A stretch of DNA of 64,000 nt from Bacteroidota bacterium (GCA_023458535.1 JAEWYW010000046.1:1-64000), one strand, 5' to 3'; shown: positions 53,946 through 63,606, counted from the stretch's first letter. Made by a program: numbers and translations. The notes: generated by a model from the letters alone, not told the origin.

Positions 53946-56222
53946 ATGAAAAAAAACTCCATTATTGTATTAAGTTTATTAGCTTCATTACACCTTGCAA
54001 AAGCACAAAACATTACCTCTAAAAAGTGGACAGATTTATTTTCCTACAATAATGTTTTAGCCATGAAGGAGGATAATGGACGCATAGTTGCTGCCACACA
54101 AAATGGTCTTTTCTTTTACAATATGAGCTCAGGAGAAATTTCTAAACTCTCCAAAGCCAATGGTCTTCACGAGGTAAAAATTTCTGCTTTCGATTATAAC
54201 CCCGATACCAAAATTGGTTTGATAGGTTATAACAGTGGAGCGTTAGATCTCATCACTCCAGAGGGAATCACTTATGTGGTAGATATACCTATTGCTACAG
54301 GCTACACCGGAAGTAAAAAAATCAATCATATCTCCATTAATGGGGACAAAGCTGTTGTTTCCGTGGGTTATGGAGTTTCTATTTACGACTTAAAGAGGAA
54401 AGAGTTTGGAGACACCTGCTTCTTCGGAAACAACGGTGTATTTGAAGGAAGTAATGAGGCCGTAATTCATGATAATAAGGTGTATTCTGTTACAAACACT
54501 GGATTAAAATCTCATGATTTTTCGTTGAATTTTCCAATTTTTTCCACGTGGACTACAAATTCTGCAGGATCTTTCAAGCAAATTAGCGCAAAAACAAGTA
54601 TCGTTTATTCGAGCGCTACACAAGCTTTTCTTTTCAATAATGGAGTGAGCACTCCGATTCCGCAGTCTTTCACAAACATTACGGACATAGTTACAGGTCA
54701 GGACAAAATTGTGGTAACAGATAAATCGAGAATTTATATTCTTAATTCTAACGGAGCACTCAATACGGCAACAACTGTTGAAGAAGATTCCAACACAGCA
54801 TCAATAATTTCTGGAAAATTATATGCTGGAACGATGAAATCTGGTCTTAAAGACGAAGCAAAAAAAACATATAAACCAGATGGTCCTTATTACAATTACA
54901 CTTATAAAATAAATCTTCTCGATAATAATCAATTGCTTGTTTCCAGTGGTGGAAGGACAGACCAGTATAATGGTCCTATAAATAATGTTGATAATCCCGG
55001 GTTTTATTATTTTGATGGAACAAAATGGTTGTATCCTTCATATTTTGTTAATAGTACAAGAAATTTCAATGTACTAGATGCAGTGAAAAACCCATACGAT
55101 CAAACAGAATTTTTCTTTGCAAATAATTTTGGGGGGAGCAACTCTAATGGAGTATACAAACTTAAGTTCAATACATCCACCAATGATTTTGAGTTTATAA
55201 AAAAATACGATTTAGGGTCAATCGATAACGTTTGGTATTCCCGACCCGTTGGATTTACAAATGATCCTGATAATAATTTGTTCCTTTCTATATCTTTTAT
55301 TGATGAGCCTAAAGTTTTCGGATTTGGTGCCTATGATAGATCGAGTGATGATTTTAAAATCATAAAAACAAGTATTAATACTGAAGCTTCACAAAAGCCC
55401 ATTTACTACAATAATATGTTATGGTTTGCGCTTCCGAGAGCTGCTCAATTTGTTGCATATGATTATAAAAAAACACCTCAAAATCCATCTGATGATCAAT
55501 CTTTTTTATTAGGTTTATCAAATGGTTTTCCTAGTAATTCAAATGGTACTGTTTCTTTCGCTGCCGATAAAGATGATACTGGTTGGATTGGAACCAACCA
55601 AGGTTTGAGAATTTTACCCAATGCATCCACAGCAGTTAAAAATAATCCGACCGTTGAACCCATCATTATTAGTCAAAATGGTCTTGGCGAAGAATTATTC
55701 AGAAATTCAGAAATTCTTCAGATAGAAGTGGATGAAGCTAATAATAAATGGATTTCTGTAGCAGGTGGAGGGGTTTATTACCTTTCTCCAGACGGAGAAA
55801 AAACACTGAAATTGTTCAATAAAGAAAACTCTCCCTTACCAACAAATGAGGTCACAGATATTAAAGTTGACAAAAAAAATGGTAAAGTTTATTTCGCAAC
55901 TTATGATGGAATTGTAGTTTATCAAGGAGATGTAGCTGAACTTACATCTGGTTTTGGGAATGTATTGGTTTATCCTAATCCTGTGGTTCAAAGTACATTT
56001 AAAGGGAATGTTACTATAAAGGGTCTTGCACAAAAAACCAATATTAGAATTACGGATGCTGCCGGAAATCTTGTACATTCAGCGGTTTCTACCAGTGGTT
56101 ATTACGAATGGAATCTTAACAATCAACGTGGGAACCGAGTAGCTTCTGGAATTTATTATGTACTAATGACCAATGCAGATGGGTCAGATAAGGCTACAGC
56201 AAAAATTGCCGTTGTCAACTAA
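53946..56222 (+). CDS. porZ: PorZ-like T9SS beta-propeller protein
   Basis: A 758-residue exported protein with signal peptide MKKNSIIVLSLLASLHLAKA, a start of two-component-sensor-type propeller (WTDLFSYNNVLAMKEDNGRIVAATQNGLFFYN), further propeller repeats (DDTGWIGTNQGLRILPN, DEANNKWISVAGGGVYYLS) and a type A T9SS sorting domain (NVLVYPNPVVQSTFKGNVTI to SGIYYVLMTNADG). This layout and its position next to recO match PorZ, a surface component of the T9SS attachment complex that binds anionic LPS in Porphyromonas. It lies 9 nt after the nucleotidase gene and overlaps recO by one base. Confidence 0.82.
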   Translation: MKKNSIIVLSLLASLHLAKAQNITSKKWTDLFSYNNVLAMKEDNGRIVAATQNGLFFYNMSSGEISKLSKANGLHEVKISAFDYNPDTKIGLIGYNSGALDLITPEGITYVVDIPIATGYTGSKKINHISINGDKAVVSVGYGVSIYDLKRKEFGDTCFFGNNGVFEGSNEAVIHDNKVYSVTNTGLKSHDFSLNFPIFSTWTTNSAGSFKQISAKTSIVYSSATQAFLFNNGVSTPIPQSFTNITDIVTGQDKIVVTDKSRIYILNSNGALNTATTVEEDSNTASIISGKLYAGTMKSGLKDEAKKTYKPDGPYYNYTYKINLLDNNQLLVSSGGRTDQYNGPINNVDNPGFYYFDGTKWLYPSYFVNSTRNFNVLDAVKNPYDQTEFFFANNFGGSNSNGVYKLKFNTSTNDFEFIKKYDLGSIDNVWYSRPVGFTNDPDNNLFLSISFIDEPKVFGFGAYDRSSDDFKIIKTSINTEASQKPIYYNNMLWFALPRAAQFVAYDYKKTPQNPSDDQSFLLGLSNGFPSNSNGTVSFAADKDDTGWIGTNQGLRILPNASTAVKNNPTVEPIIISQNGLGEELFRNSEILQIEVDEANNKWISVAGGGVYYLSPDGEKTLKLFNKENSPLPTNEVTDIKVDKKNGKVYFATYDGIVVYQGDVAELTSGFGNVLVYPNPVVQSTFKGNVTIKGLAQKTNIRITDAAGNLVHSAVSTSGYYEWNLNNQRGNRVASGIYYVLMTNADGSDKATAKIAVVN

Positions 56223-56911
56223 TGGATCCAGAGGTCGGCTTTATACTTCATTATCTCAAATATGGAGAAAATGATGCAATTGCCAATTGTTTCACGAAAA
56301 ACAATGGATTTCAAACGTTTTTTCTGAAAAATATTCTCAGTAAAAAAAGTAAAAAGAAAGCATTTTTACTGCCATTTTGTGAGATTAGTTTAGTACCTAA
56401 TAAACTCAATAAAAATACTACCATACAAAGCGTAGTAAATATTGATCTTGTTAAAGTGAAGGACATCTACAATGAGATTAGGTGTAATACCATTGTATTT
56501 TTCGTTTCTGACATCCTTAATCAACTGCTGAAAAATGAAAATAAAAATCCAGCGATTTACAGTGAGATTGAAAATTTTTTAAGTGTTTTAGAAAACAATA
56601 ATTACAGGGCACATCTTATTTTCTTAATTCAAATTTTAAAAATTCAGGGATTTGAACCTTTATTAACTTCTCATTGTTATCTCAATCCTGAAAACGGAAC
56701 TTTTGAAAAAGAGATTTCACACCATCTGTTCAATGGCACTATCTCCGCTCTTTGGAAAACAATTTTAACAGAGGAAGATTACTACAGTATTCAAATGAAC
56801 TCTTTGGAAAGAAAACAGTTTTTAGATAGTTTATTAGTTTACTTGCAGTATCATATTGAAAGCTTTAAAACGCCAGTTTCTTTAGAGGTCATTCAGCAAA
56901 TTTTCGAATAG
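56222..56911 (+). CDS. recO: DNA repair protein RecO
   Basis: RecO helps load RecA on single-stranded DNA coated with SSB. The 229-residue protein has the N-terminal OB domain (GFILHYLKYGENDAIANCFTKNNGFQTFFLKN, LLPFCEISLV) and a helical C-terminal part. Family length is usual, and the CxxC-type zinc cysteines of many RecO proteins are lacking, which is common in Bacteroidota. It overlaps porZ by one base (TAATG) and overlaps the 3' end of the convergent GNAT gene by 23 nt. Confidence 0.85.
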   Translation: MDPEVGFILHYLKYGENDAIANCFTKNNGFQTFFLKNILSKKSKKKAFLLPFCEISLVPNKLNKNTTIQSVVNIDLVKVKDIYNEIRCNTIVFFVSDILNQLLKNENKNPAIYSEIENFLSVLENNNYRAHLIFLIQILKIQGFEPLLTSHCYLNPENGTFEKEISHHLFNGTISALWKTILTEEDYYSIQMNSLERKQFLDSLLVYLQYHIESFKTPVSLEVIQQIFE

Positions 56912-57386
56912 TTGGGAGACTCTTACGCATCAGAATTTGCTGACCACTTCTTCCCATTCTTGTTTTGCCCTCATCAAGAAAACCCTGTTGTAAATAGAGT
57001 TTATACGCAGAAGTATTATTCTTGTTTACAGCCAGAGTGACCTCATTACAATCCGGGAAATTGGTATGTATAAAAAACTCTAATTTTTGCATTGCACGTT
57101 TTCCAATTCCTTTCCCTTGAAATTCAGGATTAACAGAAAAAGATCTTAATAAAACTGAATGTTGATTATCTGAAAGCTCCACTTTATCTGCTCCAAAATC
57201 TAAAACGAAAAATCCCACTTGCTTTCCGTTCTCCCAAATAATTATTGGAAAAGCTAAACCATCATTTCTTTCTTCAATTCTTGCAAGTGCTTGGCAAGGT
57301 AAAGCAGTGTAAAGGCTCTGAACATCATCCAGAAAATAATTAAGAAAAGGAAAATCTGCTTTTTCGTAGAATTGAAGTTCAACCAT
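56889..57386 (-). CDS. GNAT family N-acetyltransferase
   Basis: A 165-residue acetyltransferase beginning MVELQFYEKADFPFLNYFLDD, with CoA-binding RSFSVNPEFQGKGIGKRAMQKLE and VTLAVNKNNTSAYKLYLQQGF. The frame runs to a TTG at 57401, but ATG 57386 is preferred. Its 3' end overlaps the end of recO on the other strand. Acceptor substrate unknown. Confidence 0.87.
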   Translation of the reverse strand: MVELQFYEKADFPFLNYFLDDVQSLYTALPCQALARIEERNDGLAFPIIIWENGKQVGFFVLDFGADKVELSDNQHSVLLRSFSVNPEFQGKGIGKRAMQKLEFFIHTNFPDCNEVTLAVNKNNTSAYKLYLQQGFLDEGKTRMGRSGQQILMRKSLPTIRKFAE

Positions 57387-57434
57387 TAAAATGAAATACA
57401 ATTAGAGCTTAAATAATGTATTTTAATATCAAAA

Positions 57435-57827
57435 TCATGAGATTTTAACTCTATAAACATCTTTCGAGTTTCTTTTAATATTAGAAATAAAAAAACCTCC
57501 TTCCTGCGGAATCTCCTCCACTAAATTAAAGCTGGTACAATCTTTAGGAAGACCCGTAAACACCAAAGTAAACCAATAATCTTTCATCGGCTGAACTTCT
57601 GTCCAATAAGGATAAATACTGATATTTTCTGCATGAACCAATTCACTTTTATGCTCGGTGCTTGAATCAATAAGAAATGTTGATTTCCATATTCTGATCA
57701 AATTTCCCCAAAAAGGTGAAGCGGGGAAACAGCAATGCACAATCACTTGTTTTTCCTCATCAACTTTGGATTGGAGGTCCTCAAGAATTTTTTCCTCAAT
57801 TTGAGGTTTTGTAATTACTGTTTCCAC
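57435..57827 (-). CDS. Hypothetical protein
   Basis: A 130-residue soluble protein without signal peptide. The middle contains IVHCCFPASPFWGNLIRIWKSTFL and YWFTLVFTGLPKDCTSFNLVEEI; no domain was recognised. It begins 10 nt after the mqo stop on the same strand, so it is probably co-transcribed with mqo. Function unknown. Confidence 0.75.
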   Translation of the reverse strand: METVITKPQIEEKILEDLQSKVDEEKQVIVHCCFPASPFWGNLIRIWKSTFLIDSSTEHKSELVHAENISIYPYWTEVQPMKDYWFTLVFTGLPKDCTSFNLVEEIPQEGGFFISNIKRNSKDVYRVKIS

Positions 57828-57837
57828 GCTTTATAAT

Positions 57838-59343
57838 TTAGTATTCTAATTCTAACTTAGCCTTTGTGTAATCACGAACTTGTTGTGTTAACTGAGGATC
57901 ATCCGCCAATTTTCTTCCATAAGAAGGAATAATCTCAAGAAGCTTATTTCGCCAATCATTATTCATCTTATCAGGAAAACATTTTTCAAGAACTTCTATC
58001 ATGGCATATACCGCTGTAGATGCACCAGGAGACGCTCCCAGTAATGATGCGAGTGTTCCTGCACTATTTACAACCACCTCAGTTCCAAATTCTAATTTCC
58101 CGCCCTCTTTTTCATCTTTTTTAATGACCTGCACCCTCTGTCCGGCCACTTTAAGTTCCCAATCCTCTTCCCTAGCATCCTTCACAAAGTCTCTTAACGC
58201 CGCAATTCTTTGCGCTTTATTCATAGAAACCTGCTGAATAAGATATTTTGTAAGTGCTATATTATGCCACCACGCTCCAAATAGAGAACGGATATTTTTG
58301 GTATTCACGCTCTCTGGCAAATCGAGAAAACTTCCATTTTTCAAGAATTTTGTTGAAAACCCTGCAAACGGACCAAAAAGTAAGGCTTTTTTACCATCTA
58401 TAATTCGTAAATCTAGGTGAGGAACAGACATTGGAGGTGCACCTACAGTGGCTTGTGTATACACTTTTACTTCGTGCTTCTTAATCAATTCTTCATTATG
58501 GGTGACCAGCCATTCACCAGAAACTGGAAATCCTCCATAGCCCTCACTTTCTCTGATACCAGAGCTTTCTAAGAGTGGTAAAGCATATCCGCCAGCACCA
58601 ATAAATACAAAATCAGCGTTCACCTCTTGTTTATGGCTGTGTATTCTGTCCTTTACAGTCATTTCCCATGTACCATCTTTGTTAGAATCGATATCTTTTA
58701 CCTCATGGTATAAGAAAATTTCAACATTGGAGTCATCCACCAAGTAGCGACCCATTTTACGAGTAAGAGAACCAAAATTAACATCTGTTCCCAAATCCAT
58801 TTTGGTAGCAGCCATTACTTCGTTCTCTTTTCTGTTCTCCATAATTAAAGGAATCCATTCCCTCAGCTGGTTATGATCCGTAGAAAATTTCATTCCTGTA
58901 AAAAGATTCGACTGCACCATTTTTTCATGGCGTTTTCTTAAAAACTCAGCGTCTTTACTACCAAACACCAAGCTCATATGCGGACAAGAATTGATAAAGT
59001 CTTTTGGTTTTGAAATATATCCTTTATCAATAAGGAAAGCCCAAAACTGTTTTGAAATCTCAAACTGTTCGGCAATCTTTTCAGCTTTTGAAATATCAAT
59101 GCTGCCATCTGGTTTTTCAGGCGTATAATTAAGTTCGCAGAATGCAGAGTGACCTGTCCCTGCATTATTCCAAGCAGCAGTACTTTCTTGCGCAAATCTT
59201 CCCAACCTTTCGAAGATTGCAATCTTCATATTAGGATCAAACTCATGCAATAAAGTACCTAACGTCACACTCATTATACCACCGCCAATAAGAACAACAT
59301 CGTATTTTGGTTTCGGTGTTTTTTTGGTAATAGATTCACCCAT
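57838..59343 (-). CDS. mqo: Malate:quinone oxidoreductase
   Basis: Mqo oxidises malate to oxaloacetate and passes electrons to the quinone pool, serving the citric acid cycle. The 501-residue protein has an FAD site (VVLIGGGIMSVTLGTLLHEFDP), ERLGRFAQESTAAWNNAGTGHSAFCELNYTP, VFIGAGGYALPLLESSG and the C-terminal LASLLGASPGASTAVYAMIEVL, all characteristic of the family. Peripheral membrane location is expected. A terminator at 59452-59483 separates it from gpsA upstream. Confidence 0.96.
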   Translation of the reverse strand: MGESITKKTPKPKYDVVLIGGGIMSVTLGTLLHEFDPNMKIAIFERLGRFAQESTAAWNNAGTGHSAFCELNYTPEKPDGSIDISKAEKIAEQFEISKQFWAFLIDKGYISKPKDFINSCPHMSLVFGSKDAEFLRKRHEKMVQSNLFTGMKFSTDHNQLREWIPLIMENRKENEVMAATKMDLGTDVNFGSLTRKMGRYLVDDSNVEIFLYHEVKDIDSNKDGTWEMTVKDRIHSHKQEVNADFVFIGAGGYALPLLESSGIRESEGYGGFPVSGEWLVTHNEELIKKHEVKVYTQATVGAPPMSVPHLDLRIIDGKKALLFGPFAGFSTKFLKNGSFLDLPESVNTKNIRSLFGAWWHNIALTKYLIQQVSMNKAQRIAALRDFVKDAREEDWELKVAGQRVQVIKKDEKEGGKLEFGTEVVVNSAGTLASLLGASPGASTAVYAMIEVLEKCFPDKMNNDWRNKLLEIIPSYGRKLADDPQLTQQVRDYTKAKLELEY

Positions 59344-59451
59344 AATTTTTAATTTGATGCTAATTTCGGAAAACTAAAGTAAATAAAGGATTAATTATAA
59401 TTTAAAAAATTAAACACTTATTTAAATTATTTCAATACTATCAATAACAAC

Positions 59452-59483
59452 AAAAATGCAGACTTGAAATAGTCTGCATTTTA
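59452..59483 (-). terminator. Terminator of gpsA
   Basis: Perfect 12-bp stem AAAATGCAGACT/AGTCTGCATTTT with a 6-nt loop, located just after gpsA on the minus strand. Confidence 0.8.
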
Positions 59484-59509
59484 ATATGTAAAATAAAGAA
59501 CATTAAAAA

Positions 59510-60544
59510 TTAATTTAATTTTCCGGTAAGTTTCTTGAACTGTTTTTCGGCACTTTTGCCTTCGTATAAAATACTGTAAATTGTGTCCACGATTGGTAAT
59601 TTTAAATGTAAATCTTCGGAAGTTTTAAATATCGAATCCGTCGCATAATATCCCTCTGCCACCATATTCATAGATTGTATGGCTGATTTTACAGTATAAC
59701 CTTTACCAATAAGATTTCCTAAACTTCTATTTCTTGAAAATAAAGAATAAGCCGTTACCAATAAATCACCCAAATAGGCACTTTCATTAACATCGCGCGG
59801 TGTTTCGTAGATGACTTCCAAGAATTCTTCCATCTCCCTGATGGCATTAGAAACAAATACTGCAGTAAAGTTATCTCCATAACCCAAGCCACTGGCTATA
59901 CCCGCTCCAATTGCAAATATATTTTTAAGAATAGCGCTGTATTCATTTCCTAAAACATCCTTACTGGGTGTAACTTTGATAAAATCTGAACTGAAAACCT
60001 TAATCAACTTCTCAGAAACCTCATCTTCAACAGTTGCGATAGTAAGATAGGATAATCGCTCCATTGCAACTTCCTCGGCATGGCAAGGACCAGCGATGAC
60101 GGCCTGATTTCTAAAACCTATCTGGAACTCATCACGAAGATAATGAGCTACAATATCGTTAACTTTTGGAATAATACCTTTGATGGCGGAAACAAAAATC
60201 TTATCCTTGTAATCGCAAGTCATTTTATCCATAGTATCACTAAGATAAATGGAAGGGGTCGCTAATACAATAATATCACAATTAGAAACCAGTTCATTGA
60301 TATCTGTAGTAAGTTTTAAACTTTTTAAATTAAAATTTACCGCCGTGAGATAGGTGGGATTATGACCGCGCAGCTCAATAGCACCTTTCACAAACTCACT
60401 TCTCACACACCAGTGCACTACCTTGCAGTTCTCAACCAGCATTTTAACGATTGCCGTGGCAAAACTTCCACTTCCTACCACCCCAATTGCTACATCTTGA
60501 TTGTTTTTATTTTTAGCCTCCTGACTTGCTTTCTTTTTCGCCAT
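59510..60544 (-). CDS. gpsA: Glycerol-3-phosphate dehydrogenase [NAD(P)+]
   Basis: GpsA reduces dihydroxyacetone phosphate to glycerol-3-phosphate for phospholipid synthesis. A 344-residue protein with a Lys/Gln-rich extra N-terminus (MAKKKASQEAKNKNN), the nucleotide site IGVVGSGSFATAIVKML, catalytic-region motif GIIPKVNDIVAHYL, GPCHAEEVA, and the NEYSAILKNIFAIGAGIASGLGYGDN segment with the catalytic Lys. The frame is open to 60592, but ATG 60544 lies 17 nt from a consensus promoter. It is divergent from the M23 peptidase gene. Confidence 0.95.
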   Translation of the reverse strand: MAKKKASQEAKNKNNQDVAIGVVGSGSFATAIVKMLVENCKVVHWCVRSEFVKGAIELRGHNPTYLTAVNFNLKSLKLTTDINELVSNCDIIVLATPSIYLSDTMDKMTCDYKDKIFVSAIKGIIPKVNDIVAHYLRDEFQIGFRNQAVIAGPCHAEEVAMERLSYLTIATVEDEVSEKLIKVFSSDFIKVTPSKDVLGNEYSAILKNIFAIGAGIASGLGYGDNFTAVFVSNAIREMEEFLEVIYETPRDVNESAYLGDLLVTAYSLFSRNRSLGNLIGKGYTVKSAIQSMNMVAEGYYATDSIFKTSEDLHLKLPIVDTIYSILYEGKSAEKQFKKLTGKLN

Positions 60545-60561
60545 TTTAAAAATATTAACCA

Positions 60562-60592
60562 CAAATATAAATAAGCCACCCCAATAAATCAA
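60562..60592 (-). promoter_or_regulatory. Consensus promoter of gpsA
   Basis: Minus strand TTG, 20 nt, TATATTTG; ends 17 nt before the gpsA ATG. Full match to TTG-N17-23-TAnnTTTG. Confidence 0.7.
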
Positions 60593-60695
60593 GGGTTAAC
60601 AACATATAATTATTATTAAAAATATGTTAAACCTCACAATGTTTTATATAAAAAGTCGTTTTATAAGATGAAACTTAAAACATTATTAATTTAAA

Positions 60696-60725
60696 TTGGA
60701 AAAGAGCATTTTTTAAGTAAATTTG
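60696..60725 (+). promoter_or_regulatory. Consensus promoter of the M23 peptidase gene
   Basis: TTG, 19 nt, TAAATTTG, followed 42 nt later by ATG 60768. The in-frame TTG at 60723 falls within the -7 box and so cannot be the start codon. Confidence 0.7.
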
Positions 60726-60767
60726 CTCCCTGAAAAATCTAAAAGTAAAACCGCACGAAAAATAAAA

Positions 60768-61811
60768 ATGAAAAATCGATTTAATTTTCGAAAAAAAAGC
60801 AATCTTGTAATCGCAGGTCTTGGTGTTTTGGTATTGGGACAGGCTTTGTACATTGGTAAAATGTATTCAGATAAAAATGATAAGGTGTATGAGGTAAATC
60901 TCGTGAAAATAAATACCGAAAAAGACAGCGTAGATTATCTGAAAATGAAAAATGATTTGGGAATGATAGACCAAACGGTTGGACAGCTCAATGCATTTTT
61001 GAAAGACAAAAATATATCTAATGAAAAATTAGAAAAATTGGAAGAAGATAGTATCTCTAGCTCTATTTACTTAGCCAAACAAGCCAATAGGTACAGTGAC
61101 TATCTGATGAATTTACAGCTAAAGCTTCAGCAAGTTCCATTGGGAATTCCAACCGATGGCTATATTTCCTCTAATTTTGGAAAGAGAAAAAATCCTATTC
61201 CTTTTAAAACCGTTATGGCATCTGTGGGCACTGCACCTGCAAAAACTAAAACAGCTGCTCTCGTTGCAGCTTCTGCAGTTGCAACAGTTAAACCCGCTGC
61301 GCCCTACGAAAAAGAGTTGGAAATTACAGGTGATGATGGCATTGTGAGAAAAGTAAAGGTGTTGGTAACACCAAAAGCTACTCCTCAACCGGCGCCCACC
61401 CCTGTGGCAACCGCTTCGACTGCAACAACTACTGCACCAAGCAATTCTACGGGAAATAAAATTGTAGAAAAAAATAATCCACCTGCTGAACCAGATCAAA
61501 TTCAGTTTCACAAAGGTTTAGATATTGCTGTAGCATACGGATCTGATGTACGTGCAACTGCTGCAGGAACGGTAATTTATTCTGGCGTAAAAGGTGGTTA
61601 CGGAAACTGTGTAATCATATCGCACGGCAATGGTCTAGCTACTTTATATGCACACCTATCCCAGTTATTGGTAAAATCCAATATGAAAGTAAAAGTGGGT
61701 GAAGTGATTGCAAAAAGTGGAAACTCTGGGCGTTCCACAGGACCTCATTTGCATTATGAAGTTCACAAAAATAACACCCCTGTAAATCCGAAATTATTTA
61801 TGAATCTATAA
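60768..61811 (+). CDS. M23 family metallopeptidase (peptidoglycan endopeptidase type)
   Basis: A 347-residue membrane-anchored protein: a basic N-terminus, one transmembrane helix (SNLVIAGLGVLVLGQALYIG), a coiled-coil segment (YLKMKNDLGMIDQTVGQLNA) and a LytM/M23 domain. The first M23 motif starts at SSNFGKRKNPI and the zinc site is FHKGLDIAVAYG with GPHLHYEVHKNN (HxxxD and HxH). A ~100-residue Ala/Thr/Pro-rich insert (TKTAALVAASAVATVKPAA, TPQPAPTPVATAS) splits the N-terminal NFGKR motif from the HxxxD motif, which is unusual. It should act on peptidoglycan cross-links, perhaps in division or envelope growth. Confidence 0.9.
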   Translation: MKNRFNFRKKSNLVIAGLGVLVLGQALYIGKMYSDKNDKVYEVNLVKINTEKDSVDYLKMKNDLGMIDQTVGQLNAFLKDKNISNEKLEKLEEDSISSSIYLAKQANRYSDYLMNLQLKLQQVPLGIPTDGYISSNFGKRKNPIPFKTVMASVGTAPAKTKTAALVAASAVATVKPAAPYEKELEITGDDGIVRKVKVLVTPKATPQPAPTPVATASTATTTAPSNSTGNKIVEKNNPPAEPDQIQFHKGLDIAVAYGSDVRATAAGTVIYSGVKGGYGNCVIISHGNGLATLYAHLSQLLVKSNMKVKVGEVIAKSGNSGRSTGPHLHYEVHKNNTPVNPKLFMNL

Positions 61812-61840
61812 AAAAAGTCCTCAATGCTGAGGACTTTTTT
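61811..61840. terminator. Bidirectional terminator between the M23 gene and the C1q-like paralogs
   Basis: Perfect 13-bp stem AAAAAAGTCCTCA/TGAGGACTTTTTT with loop ATGC. It begins on the last base of the M23 stop codon. Confidence 0.85.
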
Positions 61841-61847
61841 TATTTGT

Positions 61848-62714
61848 TTAAAGTGGGTTTGCGTAAAAATAATTTTCCCAATTGGAAGTGTCAAACTGCC
61901 ACACTACACCAGGATTTGGTGCTGTGGATCCCGCGGGATATGGGTCATTACTAAAATTCTCAATCATTAAATACAACGTCACAACATCACTTGTAACCTC
62001 AATAATGTTAGATCCACTGATGTAGTTATTGGCATTCGCTTCATGATGCTGGAAAACATTACTACTATTATAAACAGCGCTCCCAAATACAACACCAGCG
62101 TAGGAGGTATTATTGTTTGCCGTTCCCAAATTTTGCCATCCATTATAAGTGACACCCGTATTAGTAGATGAAAGTTTAAAGTGTACCCATCGTCCACTGT
62201 TATACATTAAGAAAGATTTAAGAGTTAAACCCATATTCACCATCCAAGTTCCTTTGGTTAATGTAATGGAAACATTTGAATATAGATGGCCTGACCCATT
62301 TGATGTAACAACCATCCCAGTTCCACTACTAGTCTTTGCAAAATTTCCTACTACAACGCCTTTCATAGGGTTGGGAAGTACCCACTTTCCTACTCCAGTA
62401 TCATCGCTCATTAAAAGCTTGCCTGCACCTTGAGTTCCGTCAGTGATTTTTATTGCGCCATTATTACTTCCATTGTTGATATCCAATCGTGTAGCAGGGT
62501 TAACAGTTCCTGTCCCTACATTTCCCGTAGATGTTATAACAACGTCATCCACCGCCTGAGCAGCAGATGGCACTCCCGATAACGGATTTGTGGTAGCTGC
62601 AGTATTTTTTCCGTCAACATGAAATTTTTGTTGAGGGTTTGAGGTATTCACGCCCACTTGCGCATAGCTGCTGAAGCCGACTGCAATGAGTAGTAAGGAT
62701 ATATAATTTTTCAT
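61848..62714 (-). CDS. Secreted tail-fibre/C1q-like protein, tandem paralog 1
   Basis: A 288-residue exported protein: signal peptide MKNYISLLLIAVGFSSYAQ, then a repeat-like N-terminal part (VGVNTSNPQQKFHVDGKNTA, GNVGTGTVNPATRLDINNGS, GAIKITDGTQGAGKLLMSDDTG) of a kind common in flavobacterial surface and fibre proteins. A C-terminal beta-rich domain follows (LTKGTWMVNMGLTLKS, WVHFKLSSTNTGVTYNG, TSYAGVVFGSAVYN) that ends NYFYANPL. The C-terminal part resembles C1q/TNF jelly-roll domains (inference only). No T9SS sorting domain. It is the last of three tandem paralogs on this strand. Confidence 0.8.
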   Translation of the reverse strand: MKNYISLLLIAVGFSSYAQVGVNTSNPQQKFHVDGKNTAATTNPLSGVPSAAQAVDDVVITSTGNVGTGTVNPATRLDINNGSNNGAIKITDGTQGAGKLLMSDDTGVGKWVLPNPMKGVVVGNFAKTSSGTGMVVTSNGSGHLYSNVSITLTKGTWMVNMGLTLKSFLMYNSGRWVHFKLSSTNTGVTYNGWQNLGTANNNTSYAGVVFGSAVYNSSNVFQHHEANANNYISGSNIIEVTSDVVTLYLMIENFSNDPYPAGSTAPNPGVVWQFDTSNWENYFYANPL

Positions 62715-62740
62715 AGGTGATTCAAAAAAAGTGTTAAAAT

Positions 62741-63586
62741 TTAGTTAAGTGGAATGGCATAAAAATAATTCTCCCAATAACCCGAAGTGGTAAAAAACTT
62801 TCTTCCTGTATTCGTTCCATTTACCGTCGTGGGTAGATTTTCAACCATTAAGTATAAGGTTATCTGATCTACTAAAACCTCTATTAAACTGGATCCCATC
62901 ACGAAATTATCGTTATCAGCACCTCCAGGGTTTATATCTTTAAATCCATGTAACTGACCTGCATAAGAAGTTAAAGCTCCTGCTGGTCCCAGATGATTAA
63001 AGCCAGTTTGTGAAATAGCAGAGTTGGAAGTTGAAGATGACAAATACATGTGCAGCCAAAGAATTTGTCCGTTCGCAATGTTCGTTTTAAAAGTACTTCC
63101 GGCATTTACTACCCACTTCCCTTTTGATAAGGTGATAGAACCATTAAGATATTTGTATTTGATACCAGAATCGTCTGACGTTGTAGGAATTTCACCTCCG
63201 GTGCTGGTTCTAAAGAAAGTTCCTCGAACAAGATCTTTAAGGTTTCCAGGCATCCTCCACGTTCCAACACCATTTGCATCACTCATTAAAACCTTTTCCG
63301 CACCTTGCGTTCCATCTACAATCTTAATTGCACCTGCTGTTGAACTCGTAATTTCAACTCTTCTCGTTGGTACTGAAGTTCCTACACCAATATAGCCTTC
63401 TTTAGTTACGACAACATCGTCTGTTTGTTGTAAAGCACTAGGTGCTCCAGAATTTGGATTTGCTGTTGCAGCAGAATTTTTACCATCAACATGTAAAATT
63501 TGCTGTGGATTATTAGTATTGATACCTACTTGAGACTTAACCGTGATACCAAGTATTAAACTAAAAACTAAAATATATTTATTCAT
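62741..63586 (-). CDS. Secreted tail-fibre/C1q-like protein, tandem paralog 2
   Basis: A 281-residue paralog of its neighbours. The signal peptide (MNKYILVFSLILGITVKS) is followed by QVGINTNNPQQILHVDGKNS, GYIGVGTSVPTRRVEITSST and GAIKIVDGTQGAEKVLMSDANG. The C-terminal domain (LSKGKWVVNAGSTFKTN, LHMYLSSSTSNSAISQTGFNHLG) ends YWENYFYAIPLN. It differs most from paralog 1 in the loops of the C-terminal domain. The gaps to neighbours are 26 and 20 nt, so the three probably form one transcript. Confidence 0.8.
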   Translation of the reverse strand: MNKYILVFSLILGITVKSQVGINTNNPQQILHVDGKNSAATANPNSGAPSALQQTDDVVVTKEGYIGVGTSVPTRRVEITSSTAGAIKIVDGTQGAEKVLMSDANGVGTWRMPGNLKDLVRGTFFRTSTGGEIPTTSDDSGIKYKYLNGSITLSKGKWVVNAGSTFKTNIANGQILWLHMYLSSSTSNSAISQTGFNHLGPAGALTSYAGQLHGFKDINPGGADNDNFVMGSSLIEVLVDQITLYLMVENLPTTVNGTNTGRKFFTTSGYWENYFYAIPLN

Positions 63587-63606
63587 AATGTGTTATTTAT
63601 TGTGAA

